Source: a virus
Virus record (IMG/VR): IMGVR_UViG_3300045131_001062
Coordinates: 1-63,890 of that record
DNA: 63,890 nt
Direction: 5' to 3' (one strand)
This document shows, in pieces, positions 7,053 to 16,026 of the stretch; position 1 is the stretch's first letter; every line of letters begins with the position of its first letter. The position numbers and the translations under genes are program-made. Below the pieces are notes generated by a model that did not search any database, had not been told where the DNA came from, and saw only the letters and a program-made list of their open reading frames with translations.

Positions 7053-7221
7053 TGGGTGCAGCACCCCGATTGTGGCAATCGAAAAGGAATCGTGTTTGAC
7101 CTGTCCGGAAGGGACAATAATCACGAAACCAGACGGATCAGAGTATACTGTTAAAGAAGGTATGTATCTGCGTAAGGACATTGTAAATCTGGCGCTTGAC
7201 GCCAAGATGAAACGTAAATAG
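7003..7221 (+). CDS. Outer-membrane lipoprotein spanin (o-spanin-like), 72 aa
   Basis: The N-terminus is a lipoprotein signal ending in the lipobox VVSG-C (Cys at residue 19), so the mature protein would be an outer-membrane lipoprotein of about 54 residues. It starts inside the i-spanin gene in a different frame and extends 169 bases beyond it, which is typical of overlapping spanins. AAGGATGGAAGGATGGCG ahead of the start contains ribosome-site-like sequence. Confidence 0.8.
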   Translation: MAMRLVFLILFAAAVVSGCSTPIVAIEKESCLTCPEGTIITKPDGSEYTVKEGMYLRKDIVNLALDAKMKRK

Positions 7222-7236
7222 TTAATTTAGGTAAGA

Positions 7237-8883
7237 ATGAGTGACTTAGCCACATTATTGCGAGAACGCGTTGCTTCCGGATTAAAGCGTAATTCTATTA
7301 CGACTGCCGGCAAGTGGGCGATGGAGTATCGCGTAATGGGGCCGCCATGTCCGGGCAAGTGGAACTATATCCACCATCCTTGGGCCGAAGAGCCGCAAGA
7401 GTGCACCGCGGAGCAGTCCGCTGCACAAAAAGCGGCCCAGATGGCGTTCACTGAAATCGGATTAAACAAGACATTTAAGGCCATTGACATCGACGGCTTC
7501 AATGTCCTGTATGTGCTGCCCTCCCTGCATCCAGACGCACGTGATTTTTCAACATCACGTTTCGATGCGGCACTGGAGCTTTCACCACACCTTGCGAGCT
7601 TGTTCACTGACGTTAAGAACATCGGCCACAAACGCGCTGGCAGTGCAAACCTCTTCATTCGTGGTAGCCGGAGCCGTAGCCAGCTTAAGTCAGTTCCGGC
7701 TAACTTACTAATCTTTGACGAAGTAGACGAAATGGTGGACAAGAACATTACCCTGGCCCTCGAACGTATGTCCGGCCAGTTTGTTCGCCAAGTCTACATG
7801 GTATCCACGCCCACAATCGAAAACTTCGGAATCAATATCTACTTTAAGCAAGGCGATCAGCGACACTACATGTTCAAGTGCCCGCACTGCTCGCGTTGGA
7901 CCGAGTTAGTCTTCCCGGACTGCCTTAAAGTTGAGGGCGAATCGTTTGAAGATCCTCGCGTCAAGAATTCTTATATCTTCTGCAAGGAATGTAAGGTCAA
8001 ACTTGATCATGAGGATAAGAAAAACTTCTTAGCTAAGGGTAATGCTAAGTGGGTTCCTACCAATATTGGCACGGACATCATCAGCTGGTACATTAATCAG
8101 CTGTATTCTGTCATTCTTCCCCCATACAAGATCGCCGAATTGTGGTTCAAGGCACAGCAGGATCCTTCTGATGAGCAGGAATTCTATAACAGCAAGGGTG
8201 GGCTGCCTCATGTTGTGAAGGGCGGTAAAGTAACTGATGCCGAAATTGATCAATGCATCGGTCATTACTCGTCGGGCAAGGGTACTTTAGGCAAATTCAT
8301 CACCATGGGCGTAGACGTTGGTAAGGTTTTGCATGTGGAAATCGATGAGTGGTCATTTAATCCGCTTGCAATGGAAAGCGACCTCAATCTTTTGGCCTCT
8401 TGTCGCGTTCTTGAGTTCTTACGCGTGCCTAACTTCCACGATCTTGATGAGTTGATGATTAATTACCGCGTATGCTTCTGCGTAGTTGACATTGAACCAG
8501 AAACGCGTAGTGCCCTTGAGTTTGCACGTCGTTTTCTTGGCAATGTTCGCATGTGTAAGTACGCTCAGGGCGTCAGCGGCAAGGTGATTAAGGACAATCC
8601 TGAGGAATTGAGCGTGCAAGTTAATCGTACAGCATGGTTGGACCTCTCTTTGGGCCGATATCGCCGTAAAACCATTGCTTTGCCCGCCAGCGTAGACACG
8701 GAATACCGAGAGCACATCAAGGCTCCTTCCCGTATTTACGACAAAGATAAGGATGGCAACGCTGTAGGCCGCCACGAGTCTGGAAAGAGTCCTGATCACT
8801 ATGCACATGCACGAAATTACAGTGAAATCGCACTTGCCTTAGGCATGCGCCTTGGCGGTAATCAAAATATGAGGGGCGTATGA
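7237..8883 (+). CDS. terL: Terminase large subunit (gpA-like), 548 aa
   Basis: The protein is the ATP-driven DNA packaging motor and headful or site-specific nuclease. The order of motifs fits gpA-type terminases: an N-terminal WAMEYR motif (residues 27-32), a Walker A-like KAAQMAFTE (65-73) in which the usual Gly is Ala, Walker B LLIFDEVDEM (157-166), coupling motif STPT (190-193), a Cys4 zinc cluster (CPHC 215-218, CKEC 249-252), and a C-terminal nuclease-like half beginning near MGVDVGK (about 355) with acidic VVDIEPE downstream. It overlaps the portal gene by four bases. Confidence 0.93.
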   Translation: MSDLATLLRERVASGLKRNSITTAGKWAMEYRVMGPPCPGKWNYIHHPWAEEPQECTAEQSAAQKAAQMAFTEIGLNKTFKAIDIDGFNVLYVLPSLHPDARDFSTSRFDAALELSPHLASLFTDVKNIGHKRAGSANLFIRGSRSRSQLKSVPANLLIFDEVDEMVDKNITLALERMSGQFVRQVYMVSTPTIENFGINIYFKQGDQRHYMFKCPHCSRWTELVFPDCLKVEGESFEDPRVKNSYIFCKECKVKLDHEDKKNFLAKGNAKWVPTNIGTDIISWYINQLYSVILPPYKIAELWFKAQQDPSDEQEFYNSKGGLPHVVKGGKVTDAEIDQCIGHYSSGKGTLGKFITMGVDVGKVLHVEIDEWSFNPLAMESDLNLLASCRVLEFLRVPNFHDLDELMINYRVCFCVVDIEPETRSALEFARRFLGNVRMCKYAQGVSGKVIKDNPEELSVQVNRTAWLDLSLGRYRRKTIALPASVDTEYREHIKAPSRIYDKDKDGNAVGRHESGKSPDHYAHARNYSEIALALGMRLGGNQNMRGV

Positions 8884-10562
8884 GCATTGTATCGCTGAAA
8901 CATCCAGAGTATGCTTCCAATTTCGCTGATTGGGAGCGTTACCGCTACATTCTTACTGGCGGCCGTAAATTCATCGAAAAGTATCTTCAAAGATTCTCGG
9001 AACGCGAAGAGAATAAGGATTTCGATGCTCGCAGCAAGATGTCATATAATCCAGCACATGCTGAGGCAGCACTTCTTGAGATTCGGAACTCGATTTACCA
9101 GAGACTGGCCGATGTGGTGCGCACAGGTGGCTCCGACAGCTACCACGATGTGATTCTTGGTAATCAGAGTGGTGTGGACCTCAAGGGTCATAATATCATG
9201 GACTTCTTAGGCGAAGACGTGATTTTGGAATTGCTCGGCATGGGCAAAGTTGGCGTCTATGTGGACATGCCCACTGTGGATGAAGGCGAAACTAAGGCAG
9301 ATTCAGCCGGAAAGCACCCCTACTGCTACATCTACAAGGCCGAGAACATCTTGAGCTGGACCTACTCTAACGGCCAACTGATTACCCTGCTACTCTCCGA
9401 ATATGAGGACGAACTCGATGAAGTATATGGTCTGACCAGCAAACGCGTGCTTGTCTACCGACTACTTAATCTAACGTCCGAAGGTGTGTCGGTCAGATTC
9501 TTTAGCTCAGGCGGAGAAGAGAAAACTGACCAAGCCATGATGCTGAAACTCACCAGAATCCCATTTGTCTTGGCAGAGTTGTCGCACAGTATCCTTAAGA
9601 ATATTGACGGATACCAAGTCGCTCTGCTTAATCTGGCTTCATCTGACCTGAACTATGCGTTGAAAGCTAACTTCACTTTCTACACGGAACAGTTTGATCC
9701 CGGTACTGAATTGGTCTATCTGCGTCAAGCTCTTAGCCAATTAGTGGCCACAGACGGGGATACACCTGAATCTGGCAGTGCAGCCGCAGCGGCTACTGCT
9801 AAGCTGAATGAGATTAAAGTTGGTGCCGCCACTGGCCGCCGTTATGTTAAAGGTCTTGAGCGCCCTGACTTCATTGGCCCTCCTACGGCACCGATTACTG
9901 CCAGCATGGAGAAACAGCGCGAACTCCGTAAAGAAATACGCGAGATAGTTAATCTTAATGTGTCTAACCTTGAGCCGAAGCGTGAAAGTGCCGACGCTAA
10001 GGCATTTAATCAGCGCTCTCTTGAGGCAGGTTTGTCATATATTGGTCTGGAACTGCAATACACAGAGCGCGAGATTGCAGAAATCTGGCACATGTACCTC
10101 GGCGACACAAAGAAAGTCACGATCAGCTATCCTCGCGATTACAGTCTTAAGACTGAAACTGAACGGCACGATGAGTGCAAGACCCTTCGCGAGTCTTGCG
10201 AGGGTATTGAATCAGTAGAACTGCAGAAGGAAGTGGCTAAGACCATTGTTACATTGTGTCTCGGCCACAAGATTCCTAAGGCTCGGCTTGAGCAGATTCA
10301 TGCCCAGATTGATTCATCCGTTCTAGGCATGACCACACGTGAAATAATCGAAATGGCTATGCAGAATCAATTACTTAGCAATGGTACTGGTGCTAAGCTG
10401 CTCGGATTGCCGCCCGCGGAAGCCGAAGCCGCTAAGAAGGACCACGCTGACCGCGTCATGCTTACCATAGCAGCGCAGGCAAAAATCACCAATCCAGCAT
10501 CGCGTGGAGCGCCGGATATGGATCCTAACCCGGATAGCGGAAAGGATGAGAAGAAATCATGA
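8880..10562 (+). CDS. Portal protein, 560 aa
   Basis: Size, position after the large terminase and several motifs indicate the portal: LLGMGKVGVYVDMP, a PYCYIYKAENILSWTY-like strand pair, IPFVLAELSH and a long C-terminal helical crown with Lys/Glu-rich tail. It resembles the portal family related to DUF4055. Twelve copies would form the DNA gate at one capsid vertex. The ATG overlaps the terminase stop (ATGA). Confidence 0.88.
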   Translation: MSIVSLKHPEYASNFADWERYRYILTGGRKFIEKYLQRFSEREENKDFDARSKMSYNPAHAEAALLEIRNSIYQRLADVVRTGGSDSYHDVILGNQSGVDLKGHNIMDFLGEDVILELLGMGKVGVYVDMPTVDEGETKADSAGKHPYCYIYKAENILSWTYSNGQLITLLLSEYEDELDEVYGLTSKRVLVYRLLNLTSEGVSVRFFSSGGEEKTDQAMMLKLTRIPFVLAELSHSILKNIDGYQVALLNLASSDLNYALKANFTFYTEQFDPGTELVYLRQALSQLVATDGDTPESGSAAAAATAKLNEIKVGAATGRRYVKGLERPDFIGPPTAPITASMEKQRELRKEIREIVNLNVSNLEPKRESADAKAFNQRSLEAGLSYIGLELQYTEREIAEIWHMYLGDTKKVTISYPRDYSLKTETERHDECKTLRESCEGIESVELQKEVAKTIVTLCLGHKIPKARLEQIHAQIDSSVLGMTTREIIEMAMQNQLLSNGTGAKLLGLPPAEAEAAKKDHADRVMLTIAAQAKITNPASRGAPDMDPNPDSGKDEKKS

Positions 10563-11008
10563 GCGCCTACATCACATTAGAAGATGCTGAGTTATTTGTA
10601 GCGGCCAATATCATTAGCAGTGCCGCATGGGACGCTGCTACGGACCCGCTCAAGACCAAAGCCCTTCTTGTGGCCACTAAGAAGATTGATATGCTCAATT
10701 TCGTGGGCGAACCCACCGTAGCTGGCCAAAGTCTGCAATTTCCGCGTGGTGGCGATGCCACAGTACCGCAACAGATTAAAGATGCTACTGTGTATCTGGC
10801 TTTGCGTTTGCTGGACGATGTTGACCCTGAGCGTGAATTTGAAAATCAATTCATGAGTGCCTTTCAGTACGAGAACATTAAGTCTACTTACGATCGGTCA
10901 CGTGTGGCTGTTAATGTGACTCACGGCATCCCCAGTTGGGAAGCTTGGATTCGCATCCAGCCATTCTTATATGATGCATCAGCAGTAAAAATGACTAGGT
11001 TAGATTAG
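10559..11008 (+). CDS. Head-tail connector, DnaT-like family, 149 aa
   Basis: The first half resembles the small phage family often labelled DnaT-like ssDNA-binding protein: AYITLEDAELF, AWDAA, KTKALLVATKKID, LQFPRGG. In phages this family sits next to portal or coat genes and usually acts as a head completion or adaptor protein. It overlaps the portal stop and precedes the scaffold. Confidence 0.75.
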   Translation: MSAYITLEDAELFVAANIISSAAWDAATDPLKTKALLVATKKIDMLNFVGEPTVAGQSLQFPRGGDATVPQQIKDATVYLALRLLDDVDPEREFENQFMSAFQYENIKSTYDRSRVAVNVTHGIPSWEAWIRIQPFLYDASAVKMTRLD

Positions 11009-11028
11009 TCACCTAGGGAAAGACAGCT

Positions 11029-11790
11029 ATGAACAACAACGAATATAGTAATCCGTGGATCACAACGTTCGATGAGCCGCCTCCGCCCCCGCCGCCTCCG
11101 CCGCCTCCGGCACTTGAGACTTTTACTCAGGAAAAGGTTAATCAGATTGTGGCCGCTGAGCGCCAGAAGTGGCAGAAGACTCAGAATGACGCTTTGACTG
11201 AACTTGAAGCTTTGCGTACTAAATCAAAGCTCACCGAAAATGAGCGCACTGAGCTTGATGCCCGCATTGAAGCTATGCGTGCAGAATCCATGACCAAGGA
11301 ACAGCTGGCCGCGGATAAGCAGAAGAAGCTTGAGAAGGCTGCTAAGGATTCGGCTGACAAGTTGACAGCTGAGCGCGATGGTTGGAAGGCTCGCTATACT
11401 GATCAGACGATTAATACAGCCATTCTGGCCGGAGCAACTGGTGAGGTTAAGGCGTATAATCCTCAGCAGTTGATTTCGATGCTCAAACCGCAAACACAGC
11501 TTGTTGAGGAATTGAACGATGAAGGTAAGCCTACTGGCAACTTCATCCCCAAGATTCAGATTATAAGTAAAGACGATAAGGGGAAGGAAGTAGCTCTCGT
11601 CCTCCCAGTTGGTGAAGCTATTAAGAAGATGAGCGAGATGGACGAATATGCTAATCTGTTTGTTGGTAAGTCTGTCGGTGGCGTATTTAGGTTGCCCGGT
11701 GGGAATCCTGCCTCCCGCAAGTTGGCTGACCTAGCCCGGACAGATCCCAAGGCGTATCGTGAGGCACGTGCTGCTGGACAAAAGGAATAA
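11029..11790 (+). CDS. Capsid scaffolding protein, 253 aa
   Basis: The gene lies directly before the coat gene. The product starts with an acidic segment and a run of 11 prolines (residues 18-28), followed by about 100 residues of charged coiled coil (Glu, Lys, Gln, Ala rich). A more structured C-terminal part ends in RKLADLARTDPKAYREARA, typical of phage scaffold C-termini that contact the coat. The proline run is unusual for a scaffold. Confidence 0.85.
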   Translation: MNNNEYSNPWITTFDEPPPPPPPPPPPALETFTQEKVNQIVAAERQKWQKTQNDALTELEALRTKSKLTENERTELDARIEAMRAESMTKEQLAADKQKKLEKAAKDSADKLTAERDGWKARYTDQTINTAILAGATGEVKAYNPQQLISMLKPQTQLVEELNDEGKPTGNFIPKIQIISKDDKGKEVALVLPVGEAIKKMSEMDEYANLFVGKSVGGVFRLPGGNPASRKLADLARTDPKAYREARAAGQKE

Positions 11791-11795
11791 CGAAC

Positions 11796-13190
11796 ATGAG
11801 TAAGATTACGACTGCTACGTGGGTGACGACGTTCAATGACAATGACGCGCTTGTGCCTGAGGTTTGGGCGCAGGAAGCGTTGATGATTCTCGAAAACACG
11901 ATGGTCATGGGTAACCTCGTGTACCGTGATTTCGAGGACAAGCTGGCCGAGTACGGCGATGTGGTTAACGCTCACCGCCCCGCTTCGTTCACGATGAAGC
12001 GCAAGACGGATGACGATGAGGTTACGACGCAGGCGGCCAATACGACCAAGGTGCCGGTGCCCTTGGATCAGTGGCTGCACGTCAGCTTCATCATCAAGGA
12101 TGGGGAACTGAGCAAGGGATTCGCTAATCTCTTGGAGTATCACTTGAAGCCGGCGCTGATCGCGCACGCCGAAGGCGTGGATCAGATTCTGTCGGGCCAG
12201 GTGTATCAGTTCTTGGGCAACACGGTTGGTAAGCTTGGCACGGGCATTGGGAAGTCCACGATGATTTCCGCTCGTGAAAAGGCGAACGACCTCAAGATGC
12301 CTATGACTGGCCGCATGCTGGTCCTGTCCAGCGCGTCTGAGGGTGATGTCCTCGAAGTCAGCGACCTCACCGCGGCCAATATCGTTGGCGATAACGGCGC
12401 GGCTGTCAAGCAGGCGATCCTTGGTCAGCGTTATGGGATTAATCTCCTGATGGCGCAGAACACGGCGTCGGTTGCTGCTGGCAGCACGGTGTTCGCTACG
12501 GGCTTGGTTAATCTGTCTGCTGGTTACGCTGCCGGCTCTACGTCCATCGCTTGCGATGGATTCGGTGCTAGCGAGTGCGTGGCCGGTAGCTGGATTACGA
12601 TTGCTGGTGATATGACTCCGCAGTTTGTCACCGCGGTCAACAACGCCACGCCTACGCTGCTCACGATCACTCCGGGCCTCCGCAATGCGGTCCTGAATGA
12701 TGCGGTGATTACTTCGTATGTGCCCGGTCAAGTCGATCAGGGTTCGTCGCCGACGGGTTATGCCGCTGGCTATGCGAAGGAAGTTGCTCACGATGTGTTC
12801 ACCGTGGCTCCTAAGCGGGGTCAGTTGGTGTCCTTCGGTACGTCGGGCACTGCGGCTCGGTACGCTGCGATTGGTACTCCGACCACGACGGCCACCTTGC
12901 TGGATCGTCCGCTGTCGGCGGCTATCGCGAACAACGACCTGATGGGCCTTGGCCCGGCGGGTCAGTACAACATGCTGTTCCACCGGAATGCGCTTGCTCT
13001 GGTGTCGCGGCCTCTGGCCACGCCGATCGAGGGCACGGGCGCTCGTTCCTACGTCGCAGTGTACAACAACATGGCCGTCCGTGTTGTGATTACCTACGAT
13101 GGTAAGGCGCAGGGTCATCGCGTGACGGTTGACAATCTGTTGGGCGTTGCGGTGCTCGACAGCAACCTGGCGATCCCCGTCCTCGGCTAA
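11796..13190 (+). CDS. Major capsid protein (P22 coat-like), 464 aa
   Basis: Position after the scaffold and length of 464 residues fit an HK97-fold coat of the P22 type. ALVPEVWAQEALMILENTMVMGNLVYRDFE is the usual N-terminal segment, and a central beta-rich insertion (about residues 230-330) may correspond to an inserted domain. Codon use is strikingly different from neighbours: G/C-ending, highly uniform codons, as expected for the most abundant protein. The bias opens a 545-codon antisense frame, which is not a gene. Confidence 0.9.
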   Translation: MSKITTATWVTTFNDNDALVPEVWAQEALMILENTMVMGNLVYRDFEDKLAEYGDVVNAHRPASFTMKRKTDDDEVTTQAANTTKVPVPLDQWLHVSFIIKDGELSKGFANLLEYHLKPALIAHAEGVDQILSGQVYQFLGNTVGKLGTGIGKSTMISAREKANDLKMPMTGRMLVLSSASEGDVLEVSDLTAANIVGDNGAAVKQAILGQRYGINLLMAQNTASVAAGSTVFATGLVNLSAGYAAGSTSIACDGFGASECVAGSWITIAGDMTPQFVTAVNNATPTLLTITPGLRNAVLNDAVITSYVPGQVDQGSSPTGYAAGYAKEVAHDVFTVAPKRGQLVSFGTSGTAARYAAIGTPTTTATLLDRPLSAAIANNDLMGLGPAGQYNMLFHRNALALVSRPLATPIEGTGARSYVAVYNNMAVRVVITYDGKAQGHRVTVDNLLGVAVLDSNLAIPVLG

Positions 13191-13202
13191 CAACTAACGG
13201 AG

Positions 13203-13228
13203 GCCCACCACCCTCCGGGGTGGTGGGC
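13203..13228 (+). terminator. Perfect 11-bp hairpin after the coat gene
   Basis: GCCCACCACCC (13203-13213) pairs with GGGTGGTGGGC (13218-13228) around the loop TCCG. There is no following T run, so it may be a partial or Rho-assisted terminator or an mRNA-stabilising 3' structure that sets coat above downstream genes. Confidence 0.75.
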
Positions 13229-13250
13229 TGCTCCTAGAATAATCAATAGA

Positions 13251-13673
13251 ATGAACGCACTAAAAGAAATAGCGAAGATTACTTACCGACTAAAGCGCGA
13301 CTTTGGTATGGCTATTTCTATTCTCCAGTATACCAAAGGCGTCGTTAATGTTGAGAGTGGATTGCAAGAATCAACTACAACGCGTATTGAGGTACGCCGA
13401 GCAATCGTTGGTTCAGTTACCAGTCTGCGTCGTTATGCTGCGGCCATTTCAGGCGGCCAGTTCTCTTTCGCTAATCCACGCGTGGTGGATAGCCGCATCG
13501 TGATTCTTGATAAGGTTGATGTCCCTACGCTGAATGAAGAAGACCATCTTCTAATCGGCACTAAGATTTACGATATCGACAAGCTTGTTGAAGCTGAAAC
13601 AAACAATTCGTTTCTTCTGCTGGTCAAACACGCTACTGGAGTTAACGTTCCAACTGTAGAGGCTTCATCATGA
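13251..13673 (+). CDS. Probable head closure / head-tail adaptor, 140 aa
   Basis: This is the first gene after the coat hairpin. A beta-rich protein with VRRAIVG, HLLIGTKIYDIDKL and VKHATG-like strands is typical in size and location of head closure proteins between the coat and tail-tube genes. No specific family motif identified. It overlaps the next gene by four bases. Confidence 0.65.
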   Translation: MNALKEIAKITYRLKRDFGMAISILQYTKGVVNVESGLQESTTTRIEVRRAIVGSVTSLRRYAAAISGGQFSFANPRVVDSRIVILDKVDVPTLNEEDHLLIGTKIYDIDKLVEAETNNSFLLLVKHATGVNVPTVEASS

Positions 13674-14467
13674 TGATCGACATCAAAGACAGTATAATCA
13701 CTATCCTAGACGGTGCCGGGCATTCTCTTGAGGTAGTTATCGGAGAAGGTAACTTAATCTATTCTGAAAAGCGGGAGATTAAGTATACAAAGAATAAGGG
13801 CCTGCTATACGATGTAAAACTTGGCGATCAGCAGCCAATGGAAGTGTCTTTCGATGCCCTGTGGGAATACCTTTTGGGGACGGGTGTTGCTCCCTCCATC
13901 CGTGAAGCCCTGACACAAACAGGTATTGCTGCAAACTGGACTTCTACAGATTCAGACACCTGTCGGCCGTATTGCGTAGACATTAGGATTGAGCATCACA
14001 TGTCCTGCACGGCGCCAACTGCCGAAGCCGAGATAGTGTACCTTAAATATTTCAGAGTGGAAGAAATGCCTCACGATTTGCGAGTGGGTACAATTAAGTT
14101 TTCAGGTAAGTGCAATACGGTTGCAGCCAGTGCTGGAAGATTCCCGCGGCAATTAACAGTATTGGAGCATGTTAGTCCTACAGATCCAAGTGTTGCTGGA
14201 GTCTATGATTTAATCGACTTTACATCTGTTGGTGGTATTGAGCATGGAGTGTGGCAGAAAGCTTGGATCAGTCCTAGAGTTACTAGAGTTAGTGGTGAGC
14301 ACATCTTGTACATAACACACTTTTTGCCAAATGGGCAACCTGATCCAGAAGCTACTACTAATCTATATGATCTAGATAACACTTTTGGTGTCGCACCCTT
14401 TGGAGATTACGTTGATGCAGTAGATGTAGAAGGTCCTGATGTGAGAATACCAAACCCTTATTTGTGA
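13670..14467 (+). CDS. Tail tube paralog with C-terminal extension, 265 aa
   Basis: Residues 1-160 match the 177-residue tube protein encoded at 14933 throughout. Shared features are IGEGNL-YSEK, KGLL/RGLL-D, EALTQTG, WTSTDSD-CRPY-VDI, EE-PHDLR-GTI and SGKCN/TGKCN. About 100 extra residues at the C-terminus are unique. Codon use is ordinary here but optimised in the shorter copy. The long copy is therefore probably a minor tail component, for example a tube initiator, terminator-associated protein or a tube subunit with an added outer domain. Confidence 0.75.
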   Translation: MMIDIKDSIITILDGAGHSLEVVIGEGNLIYSEKREIKYTKNKGLLYDVKLGDQQPMEVSFDALWEYLLGTGVAPSIREALTQTGIAANWTSTDSDTCRPYCVDIRIEHHMSCTAPTAEAEIVYLKYFRVEEMPHDLRVGTIKFSGKCNTVAASAGRFPRQLTVLEHVSPTDPSVAGVYDLIDFTSVGGIEHGVWQKAWISPRVTRVSGEHILYITHFLPNGQPDPEATTNLYDLDNTFGVAPFGDYVDAVDVEGPDVRIPNPYL

Positions 14468-14471
14468 TAAC

Positions 14472-14936
14472 ATGAATCCCAAATGGAACAGATGGATAGT
14501 GGCATCACTGAACAAGCACTTTAGTGCCATTAGTGATGCTTCGTTTCAGTTGATTATTGAAAATCAGCGACCGCGTGATTTTGATAATCTGACGATGCCG
14601 GTATTCGAGCCACGCATCGACGGTCCTTGGTTCCGCCAACAGACTAAGAATGAGTGGGTAGCATTTGCCCCGGTGGACATTCTGATTCAGTGCCCCATTC
14701 AAGTGGGTAACAAAGTCAACTTATATGATATACACGATCTAGCTGGCAAGATAGTGGCTAGAGCCGCCATAGATGTGGAAGTATTTAGTTATGGAGAGAC
14801 TACGCCAGCGCATATTGGGTGTATGTCCAGAACGAATAATGAGATACGAGTTAGTCACTACGGGAAACAAGGAACTGCGGAACGCGTTCTACACACAACG
14901 GTAGAATTTGCGTACGCTATGGAGTTAAGCGCATGA
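14472..14936 (+). CDS. Tail completion/terminator-like protein, 154 aa
   Basis: Located between the two tube paralogs. The short alpha/beta protein has a central FAPVDILIQCPIQVG strand pair and a C-terminal strand (TTVEFAYAMELS). Size and place fit a tail terminator or head-tail joining protein. No clear family motif is seen; the ribosome site is weak. Confidence 0.6.
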   Translation: MNPKWNRWIVASLNKHFSAISDASFQLIIENQRPRDFDNLTMPVFEPRIDGPWFRQQTKNEWVAFAPVDILIQCPIQVGNKVNLYDIHDLAGKIVARAAIDVEVFSYGETTPAHIGCMSRTNNEIRVSHYGKQGTAERVLHTTVEFAYAMELSA

Positions 14937-15466
14937 AATACGACCAAGCTTGGATTAGTACGTTTGCACAGATCGATCTTAAGAATGTGACGATTAAGAT
15001 CGTTGATGGTGCCACTCCTGCAAATGAGCTGGAGATTAAGATCGGGGAAGGTAATCTTACCTATTCCGAGAAGGTTAATCGCCAGTACATTAAGGACCGG
15101 GGCCTGCTTGACGAAGTCCGCAATGGTGACGAAGAGCCTATGGATGTCCGCTTTGACTTCAAGTGGGATTATATCCAGGGTTCGTCTGTCTCCAGTGACG
15201 CGCCTCCGTCGGTTGAGGAAGCTCTTAAGCAGACTGGTCAGGCTGCTGGCTGGACTTCGACTGATTCGGATGCTTGCCGCCCGTACGCGGTTGACATCGT
15301 GTTGCTCAATGTTCCCAGCCCCAGCGGTTGTGGTGACATGGAGACGATTACGCTGCCGGACTTCCGCTATGAGGAAATCCCGCACGATCTGCGCGCTGGC
15401 ACGATTAGCTGCACTGGTAAGTGCAATGCCACGAAGGCCATTGTGGTGCGCGAAGCCCAATCGTAA
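14933..15466 (+). CDS. Major tail tube protein, 177 aa
   Basis: This is the shorter copy of the two tube paralogs, with G/C-ending codon use similar to the coat gene, suggesting high expression. It contains IGEGNLTYSEK, WTSTDSDACRPY and HDLRAGTISCTGKCN. Position immediately before the tail assembly chaperone genes fits the major tail tube subunit. Its ATG overlaps the upstream stop by four bases. Confidence 0.8.
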   Translation: MKYDQAWISTFAQIDLKNVTIKIVDGATPANELEIKIGEGNLTYSEKVNRQYIKDRGLLDEVRNGDEEPMDVRFDFKWDYIQGSSVSSDAPPSVEEALKQTGQAAGWTSTDSDACRPYAVDIVLLNVPSPSGCGDMETITLPDFRYEEIPHDLRAGTISCTGKCNATKAIVVREAQS

Positions 15467-15528
15467 TGGTTGTTGACTGACCAAATGATTATAAGTTAGA
15501 TGATTAAATATACAATAAGGACACTACC

Positions 15529-16026
15529 ATGAAACTGCATGGGAAACAATTATATGCTGTGCATAAGAAGACGCTGCGCTTCCCGCGAGGGGAGAAACCT
15601 GAACTCGACAAAGATGGGCAACCTACTGGCAGGATGGTTCCCTTCATTGTCGAGATAACGGTGCAAGCGGTGGTGGACGAATCGGCCGTGGACAAGATTC
15701 TGACACGGCCGAATCCTCCCATCCGCGTCAACGCTGGTGGATCTAAGATGCATGTGTTCGACGATCCCAAATACAAGACCGCAGTTGACAACTGGGCGGT
15801 GCAGAAGTCCAACTGGATAGCTTTGCGCGCTCTGGAAGCCACGGAAGGTCTTGAGTGGGAAACTGTTGATCCGTCGAATCCGGACACGTGGGGCAACTTC
15901 CGTGATGAGTTGCAGGCAGCAGGATTTACGCCAGCCGAGCAGAACAAGATTCAGCTGGCAATTAATCAGGTTAATGGCTTAACGCCGGACAACATGGAGA
16001 TTGCGTTACAGAGTTTTTTACCGTAG
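15529..16026 (+). CDS. Tail assembly chaperone, short form, 165 aa
   Basis: The protein lies between tube and tape-measure genes. An N-terminal beta segment is followed by a helical C-terminal half (FRDELQAAGFTPAEQNKIQLAINQVNGL), as in gpG-type chaperones. The last sense codons are TTT TTA CCG before the stop, and the T TTT TTA heptamer allows a -1 shift into a downstream frame (see the extension). The AAGGACACTACC ribosome region and a 62-base leader precede it. Confidence 0.85.
   Translation: MKLHGKQLYAVHKKTLRFPRGEKPELDKDGQPTGRMVPFIVEITVQAVVDESAVDKILTRPNPPIRVNAGGSKMHVFDDPKYKTAVDNWAVQKSNWIALRALEATEGLEWETVDPSNPDTWGNFRDELQAAGFTPAEQNKIQLAINQVNGLTPDNMEIALQSFLP
16014..16020 (+). promoter_or_regulatory. 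-1 programmed frameshift site T TTT TTA
   Basis: The heptamer TTTTTTA is in the correct register (zero-frame codons TTT at 16015 and TTA at 16018). It lies two codons before the zero-frame stop TAG at 16024. The -1 frame is open from here to 16244. This matches the canonical X XXY YYZ signal used for tail chaperone fusion in lambda-type phages. Confidence 0.88.

Noticed and set aside
11556-13193. 545-codon open frame antisense to the coat gene
   Set aside because: It follows the strong codon bias of the coat gene, is Arg/His-rich without domains, and has no ribosome site. The coat frame explains it.
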